A stretch of DNA of 64,000 nucleotides from Bactericera cockerelli (GCA_024516035.1 CM044957.1:3693017-3757016), one strand, 5' to 3'; positions 1 to 11,066 are shown, counted from the first letter of the stretch. The notes: generated by a model not told the origin, from the letters alone. Numbers and translations are program-made.

Positions 1-240
1 GCCCCTAGGGCCTATATTGATCGTCTAGGAGCTGCTTAAGATGTTCTCTGCTCTTGACACCAAAGCCATGATAACTCAGGCTTTTCCTTCCTAAGCCATG
101 AAACCCTTGGGAAACTACCAGGTAGTCGGACTGGTTATTATTGTTAGGATTGATGCCGAAATATACAGTTTCTGATTGGTTATCTTTTCATCAGTTATTT
201 TTATCTTTTCATCATCTGTTTAGTATATTTATGACTGGTA
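1..240. other. unassigned AT-rich sequence
   Basis: I see no coding frame, tRNA-like box or repeat unit here that I can name. Confidence 0.4.
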
Positions 241-440
241 GTGATAAATATTCAAGTGGTTAACGCGCTATTCTGGTAATCCAGGTAGCGTTGGTTCGAA
301 TCCCACCCAGTGCCTGAATTTTTTCTCAAAAATTTGAGTTTGAGACCACATAATAATAAATGAGGTGGTAGAAAATGCTTTGAGCATTAACCTTGCCTGG
401 TGGTTACCATCCCCTAAAGACTGTTGTTATTATTATTATA
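241..440 (+). repeat. tRNA-headed SINE, family S1
   Basis: The head has a degenerate A box (CAAGTGGTTAACGCGC) and a B box (GGTTCGAATCCC). The body contains the family signature GAGGTGGTAGAAAATGCTTT, then GCCTGGTGGTTACC, and ends in a (TTA)n tail. Copies on the other strand elsewhere in the window confirm it as a dispersed family. It directly abuts the LINE fragment that follows. Confidence 0.8.
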
Positions 441-2189
441 ACTAATGTACATCTTTGTCATAGATGACGAGGGTGGATAATAGTCAAAAATATACTGCTG
501 ATGGTAGAAAGTCAAAGTTAGGGTAGCAAACAAGGTGATCCTCTTGGATGTGTTTTATTTTGTATTGCAATACACAAGATCATCACTTCATGCCAAGCCC
601 CTCTGAACCTGTGGTATTTGGATGATGGATCTTTAGGTGGACCCCTTCATCTGGTCATGAATGACTTGGATTCCATTATAAAAGCTGGTAGTTCTCTTGG
701 ATTGACTTTGAATATGAAGAAATGTGAGATTCATTTTAAAAACTGACAATGCCGATCTACACAGTTCAATGAAAAATAAGATCTTGCAAAAACATCCTGA
801 TATAGTGTTTACCTCTAAAACCGAACTGAAACTACTTGGCTCTCCACTTTTCCCTGAGGGAGTTCCTACTGCAATCGATAAGAAAAAAGAACAAATCAAG
901 ACACTGGTTTCACGTTTATCTGACTTGCATGCCCACCATGCTTTCTTTCTGTTGAAGAATTGTCTGAGTCTTCCTAAATTACTCTACCTCCTCAGAACTT
1001 GCAAAGCCTGGGAGTTTGGGAAGAATGAACTGAAGAGCTTTGATGATATGATACGGGCTGGTTTTGAAACAGTCACTAATACCACAATGACAGATTTGAC
1101 TTGGAGACAAGCAACACTACCCGTCAAGTTTGGTGGCTTGGGTATCAGACTTACTGAAGAAATTGCTCTCCCTGCCTACTTGGCTTCGATTTCTTCTGTA
1201 AGTTCTCTAGTGTCTCAGGTCAGAAAAGACTTTGATTTGGGATTAGTCAGTCTTACTGCAGTACAACAGTGGCACGAAAAGAGTAAATGTGATTCTCTCC
1301 CAACGACAAACATGCAAAAGGACTGGGACGAACCAATCATTTCTGAAAATGTTTCCTCTCTAATTCAGTTGATGACACCCAGAGATAAAGTCCGATTAAT
1401 GTCAGTGAGCACTAAAGAGTCAGGAGCCTGGATCCACGCTATTCCAATCTCAAATGTCGGTTGCTTCCTGGATGATGTATCTCTCAGAATTGTGATCAGC
1501 CTGAGACTAGGTTCAGAAATCTGTATTCCTCATACATGCCACTGTGGTGTTTCTGTGGATCCAACAGGACATCATGGTTTAATTTGTGTTAAAAACTCGG
1601 CAAGAATTAATCGGCACAGTGACTTGAATGCCATTCTCAAACAAGCTTTGGCTACCTGTCACATACCTTCCATTTTAGAACCACCGGGTTTGTTCAGAAA
1701 TGACGGCAAAAGACCAGATGGAATTACTATGGTGCCATGGGAAAAAGGAAAAGCACTGGTATGGGATGTCACCTGCGTTGATACGTTGGCTGCATCCAAT
1801 ATTGGTTACTCCATAGATGGACCAGGTGAAGCAGCAAGACATGCAGAGATAAAGAAGATGAAAAAATATGATGAGATTGGACAGCAATATAACTTCGTTC
1901 CTGTTGCAGTGGAAACTTTTGGTGCGTTTGGACCCGCAGCAAAAGCACTCATATCAAAAATTTCAAGAATGTTGGTTGACCACACAGGAAACAACAGAGC
2001 AGGCACCTTCTTTCGACAAAAAATATCTTTGTCGATCCAAAGGGGAAATTCGAACGCAGTTTTAAACACCATGCCTCAGAGTAAGAGCATGCAAAGTGAG
2101 CTCGACTATTTTTCTTTTAAAAAACATTTCATTTGTACATTTTAAATAAAACATGATTAATATTTATATATATTAAAAAAAAAAAAAAA
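441..2189 (+). mobile_element. 5'-truncated non-LTR retrotransposon with restriction-like endonuclease
   Basis: The element carries the end of a reverse transcriptase domain followed by a C-terminal zinc-knuckle and PD..D endonuclease-like region. A polyadenylation-type AATAAA sits just after the stop codon, and a 15-nt A run at about 2175-2189 ends the element. The gene order RT then C-terminal endonuclease is that of the RLE-bearing clades (R2/R4/NeSL/CRE-like). The left border is approximate because the 5' end is truncated. I saw no convincing target-site duplication. Confidence 0.8.
522..2145 (+). pseudogene. reverse transcriptase / RLE protein, frameshifted
   Basis: The first part reads in the frame of position 522. 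It shows RT motif QGDPLG (about 531-548) and the catalytic box WYLDDGSLGG (about 612-641). That frame closes at 744-746 and the protein continues in the +1 frame from about 724 to 2145, so a frameshift lies near 735-745. The second part has a CxCG...HxxxxC knuckle (about 1536-1587), RPDG at 1711-1722 and WDVTCVDT around 1761-1784, matching the PD-x(n)-D core of restriction-like endonucleases. The fingers and earlier palm motifs are missing and a stop (519-521) precedes the RT segment. The copy is dead; the clade assignment is inference. Confidence 0.8.
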
Positions 2190-2457
2190 CTTTGAAAACT
2201 TTCAGTATGAGCTGAATCTCAAGCAGATACCAGGAGTTGGAACACTATTGGAAGTATATCAATATTCAGATGAGAGTACACCGGGTACTGGGTGGTTCAT
2301 GTGTAAAAAAATTGTGTCCAGAAAATGGGTACAGATGCTTGTCTCAGGGTGGTGAAAGAATTGTATGGACGTCCAGGTCCAATGGCTAGATTGTATATGG
2401 GCTCCTTACATGTCCACGGTGTTCCGTCATGTGTAATCGTTATTTCAGAATACTGAG
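2190..2457. other. unassigned sequence
   Basis: Not recognised. It lies between a LINE poly(A) end and a SINE head and shows no persistent frame. Confidence 0.3.
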
Positions 2458-2665
2458 CGCGCGATTAGCTCAATGGTTAAGCACTCGCTTGCCATGCGGA
2501 AAGTCCCAGGTTCGAACCCCCGCGCCGACAAATATTTGTATTAAAAATTTGGTTACAGTTGTTTCTAAGGGATACCTTCAGGTGCGCTCGTGTGGACACA
2601 GCACCTAAATGAGAAGTATTGTGTCACTTCTCGCCCATTAGAGTGGAAGCATAACTTTCGACTTT
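2458..2665 (+). repeat. tRNA-headed SINE, family S2
   Basis: The A box TTAGCTCAATGG and B box GGTTCGAACCC are in canonical spacing, followed by a non-tRNA body ending around TTCTCGCCCATTAGAGTGG. A minus-strand copy lies at 14222-14434. The 3' flank does not form an acceptor stem with the 5' end, so it is a SINE and not a tRNA gene. Confidence 0.8.
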
Positions 2666-2911
2666 CACGGAAAGTTTCGAGTGACAATATGAAACGAAAT
2701 TATTTTGAAAGATATATATCGCATTTATTTTCTTTCTCCGAGTGACGCTTGTCAGAAAAATGTGTGAAGGACTTGAAATTGTATAAGATTCAGATCTGGG
2801 AGCTGTCCTTGCTGACAGGGAGCTGCTGGCTGGGGCGCCGCCGAGTGTGGAAGACAGCTCTACCGCGTGAGCTAATGATACAGGCGAACCTGAATATGAA
2901 AGAGCTGGATA
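2666..2911. other. unassigned sequence with a GC-rich patch
   Basis: A GC-rich patch (about 2790-2880) stands out from the AT-rich surroundings. An ORF of 60 codons crosses it, but I recognise nothing in it. Confidence 0.3.
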
Positions 2912-3185
2912 TCAGAGAGACCTGGATATAAAAGAGATGGATACCAGATAGAGATGGATACCAGAGAGACCTGGATATGAAAGAGATGGATACCAGATAG
3001 AGATGGATACCAGAGAGACCTGGATATGAAAGAGATGGATACCAGATAGAGATGGATACCAGAGAGACCTGGATATGAAAGAGATGGATACCAGATAGAG
3101 ATGGATACCAGAGAGACCTGGATATGAAAGAGATGGATACCAGATAGAGATGGATACCAGAGAGACCTGGATATGAAAGAGGATG
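2912..3185. repeat. 49-bp tandem repeat
   Basis: Copies of the unit start at 2971, 3020, 3069, 3118 and 3167, an exact 49-bp period. The unit contains CCTGGATATGAAAGAG and GATGGATACCAGATAG. It appears to have grown from the shorter GGATATMAGAGA-type motif seen just downstream. Confidence 0.9.
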
Positions 3186-3440
3186 GATATCGGAGAGACC
3201 TGGATATCAGAGAGATGGATATCAGAGAGACCTGGATGTAAAAGAGCTGAATATCAGAGAGACCTGGATATAAGAGATCGATTTCCAGGTAGAATTTATC
3301 TCTCTATAATGAATGTAAACCTCTTTAAAAAAAACTTGGATAAAAGAGATCGATTTCCAGGTCAAATTCACCTCTCTATATGGAAAATAACCTCATTATT
3401 AGAGAAACCTGGAGAAAAGCAGGGAGAAAAAAAATCTGGT
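3186..3440. repeat. degenerate CTGGATATAAGAGA repeats (pogo-type TIR-derived)
   Basis: These are repeated variants of CTGGATATAAGAGATCGATT. The same motif, reverse-complemented, makes the 15-bp array at 35.8-36.6 kb and resembles the CAGTCAAACCTGGATAT ends of pogo/Tc1-type elements at 14953, 35655 and 54940. Confidence 0.6.
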
Positions 3441-3499
3441 CCCTTGGGGTCTCTTATATCAAAGTTCTTCTGTATATGGACACATTATGATTTATTTTA

Positions 3500-3920
3500 C
3501 AAAGGTACTGCACTCAATTTACCGATATTTTGGGGTCCCCCCCCCCCCCAAATTACAGGTAAATTGAGGGCAGGTTCCAAAAAGTTCAAAATATCAAAAA
3601 ACGATCAGAATAAACCCCTATGATTATTATTTTTTTAATTCTAAGGAAATGTTATTCTCAAACTTTTTTCGAATCTATAACCAATTCAAAGATTTTTGCG
3701 AAAATTAATTTTCAAGACCAAATTTCAAGTCTCTAGCTCTTACCGTTCTCGAGATATCGTGTTCACACACACACACACACAGACAGACACACGGACCAAT
3801 GGCCGAAACTTTTTTGGTATCCTGAGGCTATGATTCGTCCAGAAATGTGAGAAACTGGGTAGGTCAAATTTTCGCCGAATATTACAATTTCTTTCCTTAT
3901 TACAGGATAAGGCAATTAAA
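3500..3920 (+). mobile_element. Helentron/HINE-like element, 3' portion
   Basis: It matches the 3' two thirds of the fuller copy at 49257-49910. Shared blocks are the poly-C/ATTTACCGG region, the GTTCCAAAAAGTTCAA block, a (CA)n/(CAGA)n microsatellite, GGACCAATGGCCGAAA and the terminal CGTCCAGAAATGTGAGAAAC. The terminal CTTTCCTTAT/ATAAGG hairpin is decayed here. Confidence 0.6.
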
Positions 3921-4065
3921 AAAATTCGCTCCCTTGAGTTCTCCTAATACCTTATACTAAGGTTCAACTGTACAAAATTAAATAGTGTACTCTAGTTTTT
4001 TCATGACTTTTCACTCTGCTCGAATACACCCTGTATACATGATATCCCTTCATCATTCGTAAACC

Positions 4066-4220
4066 TTCTCATCCTCCTCCCCCTACTGCTCCACTCCCTC
4101 CTGCTCCTCCCACTCCTGCTCCTCCTCCTTCTTCTCCTCCCTCCTTCTCCTATAACTACTCCTACTCCTCCTCATCCTTCTCTACCTCCTCCTCTTTCTC
4201 ATCCACTACCTCCTCCTGCT
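4066..4220. repeat. CTC-rich microsatellite
   Basis: Imperfect CTCCTC/TCCTCC polypyrimidine tract. ORFs reading Glu-rich on the minus strand here are repeat artefacts. Confidence 0.85.
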
Positions 4221-4432
4221 CCTCCTCCCCTCCCAAGTACAAATAAGTAAAGTTTTGCAGAACCTGGTAGTCGTGTGTTTGCTGTCGCTTCAACATCATC
4301 CCCTCCCCCCCCAATACCAGGGCCAAAGTTTTCGCCGAGTCCCGAAATAGCTCGCCCAATATTTCGAGAGGAAAGTTTGCACACTGGGAGAGATTGAGAA
4401 AATTGCATTATGAAACGAGGTGAGAGGGGTCA

Positions 4433-5186
4433 GGGAGTTAGATTTAAGTAGGGAGAGAGTTAGAGGTAAGTGAGGGAGAGAGTTAGAGGTAAGTGAGGGA
4501 GATAGTTAGATGTAAGTGAGGGAGAGAGTTAGAGGTAAGTGAGGGAGAGAGTTATATGTAAGTGAGGGAGAGAGTTAGATGTAAGTGAGGGAGAGAGTTA
4601 GAGAGAGTTAGATGTAAGTGAGGGAGAGAGTTTGATGTAAGTGAGGGAGAGAATTAGATGTAAGTGAGGGAGAGAGTTAAAGTTAAGTGAGGGAGGGAGA
4701 GAGAGAAAAAGAGAGAGAAGGAGGGAGGGAGAGAAAGAGAGATTAGATGTAAATGAGGGGGCGAGAGAAAGGCTCTCTCTTTCCTTCTCTAGAGGTAATT
4801 GAAGGGGAAAGAGAGGGTAGATGAAGGTGGGGAAGAGGGATGGAGAAGCAAATGGAAAATGTTAGAGGTGAGTGAGGTAGAGAGAGGGACAGAGAGTTAG
4901 AGGTGAGTGAGGGATAGAGAGGGACAGAGAGTTTGAGGTAAGTGAGGGAGAGAGAGGGGCAGAGAGTAACAGGTAATTGAGGGAGAGAGATAAAGAGAAC
5001 GAAGGAAAATGTTATAGGTAAGTGAGGGAGAGAGGGTAGATAACCCTCATCTAAAGAGAGAGATTTTAAAATATATTTGGTGCCAGAGAGGAAAAGGGAG
5101 GGAGAGACAGGGGAAAATGAGAGATGGAAAGAGAGAGAGAGTCTGAACAAGTATAGTGATACTGAGGGTGGATGTGTGTCAGAGAG

Positions 5187-5275
<89 letters not shown>

Positions 5276-5345
5276 GAGAGAGAGAGTGAGAGAGAGGGGG
5301 GGGAGTGAGAGAGAGGGGGGGAGGGAGAGAGAGAGGGGGGGTGTG
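4433..5345. repeat. 23-bp tandem repeat passing into (GA)n
   Basis: The unit GGTAAGTGAGGGAGAGAG plus TTAGA repeats with a period of about 23 bp to about 4690. It continues as degenerate versions and becomes almost pure (GA)n at 5190-5280. Minus-strand Leu/Ser-rich frames are artefacts of the repeat. Confidence 0.9.
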
Positions 5346-5770
5346 TGTGAATCTATTATTGAAGTGGGAGAGGAAACCTCAAGTTGAAGAACCACGTGGC
5401 TTGTGTGGGCCGTTGTTTATCCTGCGAGAAAATACATACAGGAGTAGGACGTGATAGATGAGTTGGGAGCTGTCTGCTTGACTAACAAGAGGAGGCGGCG
5501 CTGCTGGAGCATGGGAAAGAGTTGAATGAAATGAGGCATGGCTAAGTAACTAGCCTCATCGTAATAACATCAAGACTCGCAACAAATTCGAAAACATCTC
5601 ACTGTTATTATGTTTGGATTTTCACAAGAGAAGAACCGTTCGAAAAGTCTGTCAAATCGGGAATCGAACTCAGGACCTCAGGCAATAGTCACAAACACGG
5701 AGTAGACACGGAGACTGGCTAAAATAAAAATCGCAAAAACTTCAAAATCCTCAACAACAAAAAAAATCGG
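5346..5770. other. low-repeat spacer
   Basis: A mixed-composition stretch with no recognised gene. Around 5645-5690 there is a weak tRNA-B-box-like remnant (GGGAATCGAACTCAGG on the minus side), probably an old SINE. Confidence 0.4.
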
Positions 5771-5880
5771 CGGTTTAACGTCGCTTTCAGCTGCATGGTC
5801 ATATCACGACGGGGGCGTTACCCTCCATTCGCAGGAAACTCACAAATCTGCTACCGACACTAACGTCAAATTATTCGAAA
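5771..5880 (-). repeat. 5S-type SINE, core and tail fragment
   Basis: Minus-strand copy of the conserved tail CGTCGTGATATGACCATGCA and the adjacent CGAATGGAGGGTAA-type core. The 5S head is missing. Confidence 0.75.
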
Positions 5881-6138
5881 GCAAATTTTCAATGACTTCT
5901 TCATTTCACCTTGGAAAAACCTTTCAATTTATTTCACTCTGATAGAAAATATTCGGACTAAGAAGTAAGAAGAACCTGGATTTCTTCTTTTATAGAGAAA
6001 AATAAAATATTGCTATAAAAACATTGATTATTTTTGAACCTTAAAAAAATCGCCCGAATAATCTTCCTCTTATCTGATGGATCTATGATTTATAAAATAC
6101 GATGATGGATCATCGTATTTTATTTATTTACTATTATT

Positions 6139-6335
6139 ATTAAAAAATGCTTTATTAGATAAAAAGACATATATTATATGTGTACAATACAAATAATTAT
6201 TATAAAAAAAATAGAAAAATAGCAACAATATTAACAATAAAATGGAAAGAAATAGATAGATACATATAATGTCCTCCTAACGAAAGGGCGGGGTTATTGC
6301 CTATGGTAATTTCTTCCACCCAATTAACCCTATAC
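6139..6335 (-). repeat. jockey-like LINE 3' tail
   Basis: On the minus strand: GGGTGGAAGAAATTACCATA, GGCAATAACCCCGCCCTTT, an AT-rich spacer, then CTAATAAAGC. It belongs to a set of at least six such tails in this window, all about 170-200 bp. Confidence 0.65.
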
Positions 6336-6534
6336 TATACGTTTTACTAACCCACTTACTCGAAAGTAACCATTATGTTACAATAAATAAATAAATAACA
6401 TGATTGCAAATAATTATGGCAACAATGAGACAAAAAAATAATAATTAACCTAACAGAAAAAATTAAATAACTAACGCTTTAAACAAACATAGTATGTCTA
6501 ATAAAATTGTGAATGCTATGCATACTATGTGGTA

Positions 6535-6895
6535 TCTCTACCTATGTATAGGTAATACATAGGTACATAGCTCGATAGCATATAGTACATAGCCAAATAG
6601 CATGTATAGTTGTATAGTGCATAGTTAATATATTAGCATATAGTACATAGCTATAGATAGCATGTAGTACATAGCTAGATAACATATAGTACATTGCTAG
6701 ATAGCATGTAGTGCATAGCTAATATATTAGCATATAGTACATAGCTAGATAGCATGTTGTACATAGCTAGATAACATAATAGTACATAGCTAGATAGCAT
6801 GTTGTACATAGCTGGATAGCATGTAGTACATAGCTAGATAGAATATAGTAGGTAGCTAGATAGCATGTTAAGCATGTAGTACATAGCTAAATAGC
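6535..6895. repeat. 22-bp tandem repeat
   Basis: Imperfect copies of TAGCTAGATAGCATGTAGTA(CA). Many copies contain the palindrome TAGCTA. Confidence 0.85.
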
Positions 6896-7009
6896 GAATA
6901 CAGCTAATCAGAGAATTTGAAAAAAATCCTTATCACCAATGAGTGAGTGACACCCCGACTTATCAGAAGTGACAAATTTCCACTGTCAGCTGTCAGAGCA
7001 TTGGGCAAC

Positions 7010-7205
7010 GCAATTTAACCATCGATACTTTCCCAGTTTCGTATAGCATCGATACTTTCAAGTTTCGTAGCATTGATACTTTCAAGTTTCAAAGTATCGA
7101 TACTTTCAAGTTTCGTAGTATCGATACTTTCAAGTTTCAAACTATCATTACTTTCTAGTTTCGTAGTATCGATACTTTTAAGTTTCAAAGTATCGATATT
7201 TCCCT
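7010..7205. repeat. 24-bp tandem repeat with TATCGATA
   Basis: Unit AGTATCGATACTTTCAAGTT plus TCRT/A. At least four copies keep TATCGATA exactly and two more have CATCGATA. Confidence 0.85.
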
Positions 7206-7266
7206 ATCAGCACTAATCGACGTGCTAACTTGTATACTTTCATTGATCTTCTTCTTATCTTATTTG

Positions 7267-7440
7267 TACACATAGAGGTTAATGCTCAAACCATTTTCTA
7301 CCACCTAGCCCTGTTGACTTATTACTGTATGGTCACAAACTCAAATAAATGAAAAAATTCATGCATTGGGTGGGTGGGATTCAAACCAACGGATCATTAG
7401 CTTCTGTTTCATGGCTACGAAGTAAAAAAGGTTGTGAAAG
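7267..7440 (-). repeat. SINE S1, partial
   Basis: Minus-strand S1 body (GGTGGTAGAAAATGGTTTGA) with a damaged B box. The 5' head is incomplete. Confidence 0.7.
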
Positions 7441-7482
7441 AAACACTCATCTTTATTTTATTTTTAAGAAAAAAAGTTATGA

Positions 7483-7692
7483 ATGTCATCGCATGAAGAT
7501 GATTCAAATGAACTCATAGCGTTACATCATCTTGAAACTCTCGAGTCCCAGTTATATCATCTGCTAACTTACAAGTTCACTGCACAAGACGTCATGAGAC
7601 GTAGTAATAAGTTTCTGGTGATGCACCAAGAGGAACTTGAAGAAAACTTTACACTTACTAAAAGATACTTTGATAATGATAATAATAAATAA
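7483..7692 (+). CDS. small hydrophilic ORF, 69 aa, unrecognised
   Basis: It is an open frame between two S1 SINEs. The product is acidic and hydrophilic with no repeat structure, which sets it apart from the microsatellite frames around it. A pyrimidine-rich TTTATTTTTAAG precedes it and the frame ends in an (AAT)n tract. It could be a stray exon or a transposon fragment. I recognise no domain, and chance cannot be excluded. Confidence 0.2.
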   Translation: MSSHEDDSNELIALHHLETLESQLYHLLTYKFTAQDVMRRSNKFLVMHQEELEENFTLTKRYFDNDNNK

Positions 7693-7712
7693 ATAAAATA
7701 ATAATAATAATA

Positions 7713-7935
7713 ATGGAAGGCATGGAAGGAAAACACCAGGCGAGTTTAATGCTCAAACATTTTCTAGCCCCTAACGTTCAGAGTCTTATTATTATGTGGT
7801 CACGAACTTAAATTAATGAGGAAAAATTCAAGCAATAGGTGGGATTCGAACCAACAGCTCCCTACGCTACCTGGATTGGTAAATGCGCTAGTCTGACTAG
7901 CGCATTTACCACTTGACCAGTGCATCAATTTTTGT
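7713..7935 (-). repeat. SINE S1
   Basis: Nearly complete minus-strand S1 copy, with the B box as GGTTCGAATCCC on that strand. In the head a 13-bp inverted duplication (GGTAAATGCGCTA / TAGCGCATTTACC) replaces the usual A-box region. Confidence 0.8.
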
Positions 7936-8204
7936 TTTGAGGGTAGCGCAAAAATAACTGCCACACTGGTTAAAGCAGCATGTTTGTCTTTATTATTCAT
8001 TCATATAAAATTAAATAAATAAAGATATCATATTTGTGTCAAATACAATCAATCATGATATAGGAATAACTGAAACTCAAACATCAGGTATTACCTACTT
8101 CTTACTCCACCCTGTATAAAAATACATCATGTAATAATTGTAGCTAAAGTTCCATCAGTAAACTTCTTCTTCCGGATCAAAGTTCTCCAGAGTCCAGAGC
8201 ACTT

Positions 8205-9505
8205 TTATGTCATCCCTATCTTTCTTCCCCTCCCTATCTTTCTTCCCCTCCCTATATTTCTTCCCCTCCATATCTTTCTTTCCCCTCCCTATATTTCTTC
8301 CCCTCGCTATATTTCTTCCCCTCCATATCTTTCTTTCCCCTCCCTATATTTCTTCCCCTCGCTATATTTCTTCCCCTCCATATCTTTCTTTCCCCTCCCT
8401 ATATTTCTTCCCCTCCCTATATTTCTTCCCCTCCCTATCTTTCTTCCCCTCCCTATATTTCTTCCCCTCCATATCTTTCTTTCCCCTCCCTATATTTCTT
8501 CCCCTCGCTATATTTCTTCCCCTCCATATCTTTCTTTCCCCTCCCTATATTTCTTCCCCTCCCTATATTTCTTCCCCTCCCTATCTTTCTTCCCCTCGCT
8601 ATATTTCTTCCCCTCCATATCTTTCTTCCCCTCCATATCTTTCTTTCCCCTCCCTATATTTCTTCCCCTCCCTATATTTCTTCCCCTCACTATATTTCTT
8701 CCCCTCGCTATATTTCTTCCCCTCCCTATATTTCTTCCCCTCCCTATCTTTCTTCCCCTCCCTATATTTCTTCCCCTCCCTATCCTTCTTCTCCCCCTAT
8801 ATTTCTTCCCCTCCATATCTTTCTTCCCCTCCATATCTTTCTTTCCCCTCCCTATATTTCTTCCCCTCACTATATTTCTTCCCCTCCCTATATTTCTTCC
8901 CCTCCCTATCTTTCTTCCCCTCGCTATATTTCTTCCCCTCCCTATATTTCTTCCCCTCCCTATCCTTCTTCTCCTCCCTATATTTCTTTCCCTCCCTATC
9001 TTTCTTACCATCCCTATCTTTCTTACCATCCCTATCTTTCTTACCCTCCCTATATTTCTTCCCCTCCCTATCCTTCTTCTCCCCTATATTTCTTCTCCTC
9101 CCTATATTTCTTCCCCTCCCTATATTTCTTCCCCCCTATATTTCTTTTCCCCCTATATTTCTTCTCCTCCCTATATTTTTTCCCCTCCCTATATTTTTCT
9201 CCCCCTATATTTCTTCTCCCCCTATATTTCTTCCCCTCCCTATATTTCTACCCCTCTCTATCTTTCTTCCCCTCCCTGTATTTTTCCCCTTCCTTTATCT
9301 CTTTCCCTCGCTATATTTCTCCAATCTCTATATTTCTCCAATCTCTATATTTCTCCCCTCCCTATATTTCTTCCCTCCCTATATTTCTTCCCCTCTCTAT
9401 ATTTCTTGCCCTCCCTATATTTTTTCCCCCTCCCTATAGTTCTTCCCCTCGCTATCTGTATTCGCCTCCCTATATTTCTTCCTCTCCCTATATTTTTTTT
9501 TTTTT
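8205..9505. repeat. 18-bp tandem repeat, 1.3 kb
   Basis: Unit CCCTATATTTCTTCCCCT, with CCCTATCTTT, CCATATCTTT and GCTATATTTC variants; occasional 19-bp units shift the frame. Because 18 is divisible by 3, both strands are open for long stretches (6-residue protein repeats such as SLYFFP). The regularity and the frame-neutral period explain the ORFs; I do not call a gene. Confidence 0.95.
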
Positions 9506-10304
9506 TTGATTTCTGCCACTAACGAGTCCTATTCTATGAGGAGTTATAGGGGAACTATCCCATCAGGAGGACTTATGGGAAACAAGAACAATGCACATAG
9601 AATGTACAAAAAGTTATGAAATTCATGACTCTGTAAATCTGAAAAATATCTAAACCAAATCATTATAAAAAAAAAAACAAAATTGCTCAGGAGGTTATGA
9701 AATTGAAATCGGAGCAAAATAATATTTTTTTTACAAAAACAAACACAATACTTTCGATTTCTAATATTAGAAATTTCTCGGAAGTAACAGGTATTAAAAT
9801 TTTCCATGACCAAAAGTAAGCCACTTATCATGCCCTGGCTAGGGGACCAGGGGTACTGGCTAAAGGATTACATAGGAATACCCAAGGACAATTACAGAGC
9901 AGAAAAGGATACACATGGTATTGGCTGCTGACAGCTCAATATTGCACAAAGGAGATTAGCATGACAAGGAAAGTTCGGATACAAAGGTCGTACAGAATAA
10001 AACGTCAACAACCGTCCAACAGAGCTGGTCAGACCTCATGTGTACTTTGGAAAGTCATCAGTAAAGTCACATAACATTTCAAGGTTTTTCCTTTGAGCTT
10101 TCGAAAAAAAGTTCAAGCTGCTAAAACTTTCTGATCACAAGGGAGGGATGGAATAAAAAGTGGTTAACCGAAACAAGAGGGAACTTATTGAGGACAAAAG
10201 CTCTGTTTGTTGATTTGGCTGGAATATTCCAGCTTGAATAAGGTCAATACTGAAGGGTGACAGGGGACAATGAGTACGGACAAACAACGACAATAACAAT
10301 AATA
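9506..10304. other. spacer with one palindromic repeat copy
   Basis: A short copy of the ATTTCTAATATTAGAAAT family lies at 9690-9800. The rest (9810-10300) looks single-copy with no recognisable exon. Confidence 0.4.
9690..9800. repeat. ATTTCTAATATTAGAAAT palindromic repeat
   Basis: Contains the 18-bp perfect palindrome and flanking CGGAAGTAA / CAATACTTTCG and TCGGAGC motifs shared with copies at 20035, 29395, 29945 and, more diverged, 37925. Confidence 0.7.
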
Positions 10305-10515
10305 TTATAATAGAACTCTTTAGTGGAAGGTAACCACCAGGCGAGGTTAGTGCTCGAAGCATTTTCTACCACCTAACCCTCAGAGTCTTATTATTATATG
10401 GTCACAAACTCAAATTAATGAGGACAAATTCATGCACTGGGTGGGACTCGAACCAACGGATCCCTACGCTACCAGGATTACCAGATTAGCGCGTTATCCA
10501 CTTGTCTACCAGTGC
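10305..10515 (-). repeat. SINE S1
   Basis: Complete minus-strand copy from the (ATT)n tail through CACCAGGCGAGG to the head ending ACCAGTGC. Confidence 0.85.
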
Positions 10516-10529
10516 AAAATAATAATAAC

Positions 10530-10705
10530 AATATCGCCTTATTTATACTGCACGAATAGGACTAACGAGTCCATTATTCCATCAGTAAGTCCAAGACATA
10601 TTATTATGTGGTAAAAATCGAAAACGGAAGGATGACTTGTCACGTCCCGGCTGGGTTTTGAATCCGCGACCACTAGATTACCAGTCAGCCAGCTTGGTTA
10701 TAGCT
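10530..10705 (-). repeat. tRNA-headed SINE, family S8
   Basis: On the minus strand the head ends in a B-box-like GGATTCAAAACCC, followed by GCCGGGACGTGACAAG, and the body ends TCGTGCAGTATAAATAAGGC plus (ATT)n. Better heads of the same family are at 40000-40210 and 41412-41625. Confidence 0.75.
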
Positions 10706-10714
10706 GGAGGGGGA

Positions 10715-10780
10715 AAGTGGCATTAATAACCTCGCCTGGTGGTTACCTTCCACTAGAGAGTTTTTATTTTGATTATTATA
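10715..10780 (+). repeat. SINE S1 3' end fragment
   Basis: Plus-strand ATTAATAACCTCGCCTGGTG followed by GTTACCTTCCACTA and an AT tail. Confidence 0.65.
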
Positions 10781-11066
10781 AAAATTCTAAAGTAAAGACA
10801 GTGGTAGAAAGTACCGAGTCATTCCTCCACTATCTGGCTACCATCGTTCACGATGACGCCACCCTATGATGATGAGAAAGTATTATTTAGTGGTCACATT
10901 CAACATCATCTAGCAGGCATATCCAGCGTACACCACAAGTGGTCACGTCCCCATCTCAAGTGGTCACGCCACCAGCTCATGCAGACGTGATGACGTCACA
11001 CGTCGAGGTGCCAACAACATGTGCTTCACACCTCTGATAAGGACGCCTACTGATAACACCACTAGG
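10781..11066. other. spacer with a TGACGTCA palindrome
   Basis: A short stretch of direct CAAGTGGTCACG repeats (10935-10970) and one CRE-type TGACGTCA near 10990. No gene seen. Confidence 0.4.

Noticed and set aside
2458..2530. tRNA gene
   Set aside because: A and B boxes are good but acceptor arms do not pair and the sequence continues into a SINE body repeated elsewhere.
5066..5395. LSLSLSLS minus frame
   Set aside because: (GA)n artefact.
8207..9439. 410-codon plus-strand frame and 173-codon minus frame
   Set aside because: Both are translations of the 18-bp tandem repeat; period divisible by 3 keeps frames open on both strands.
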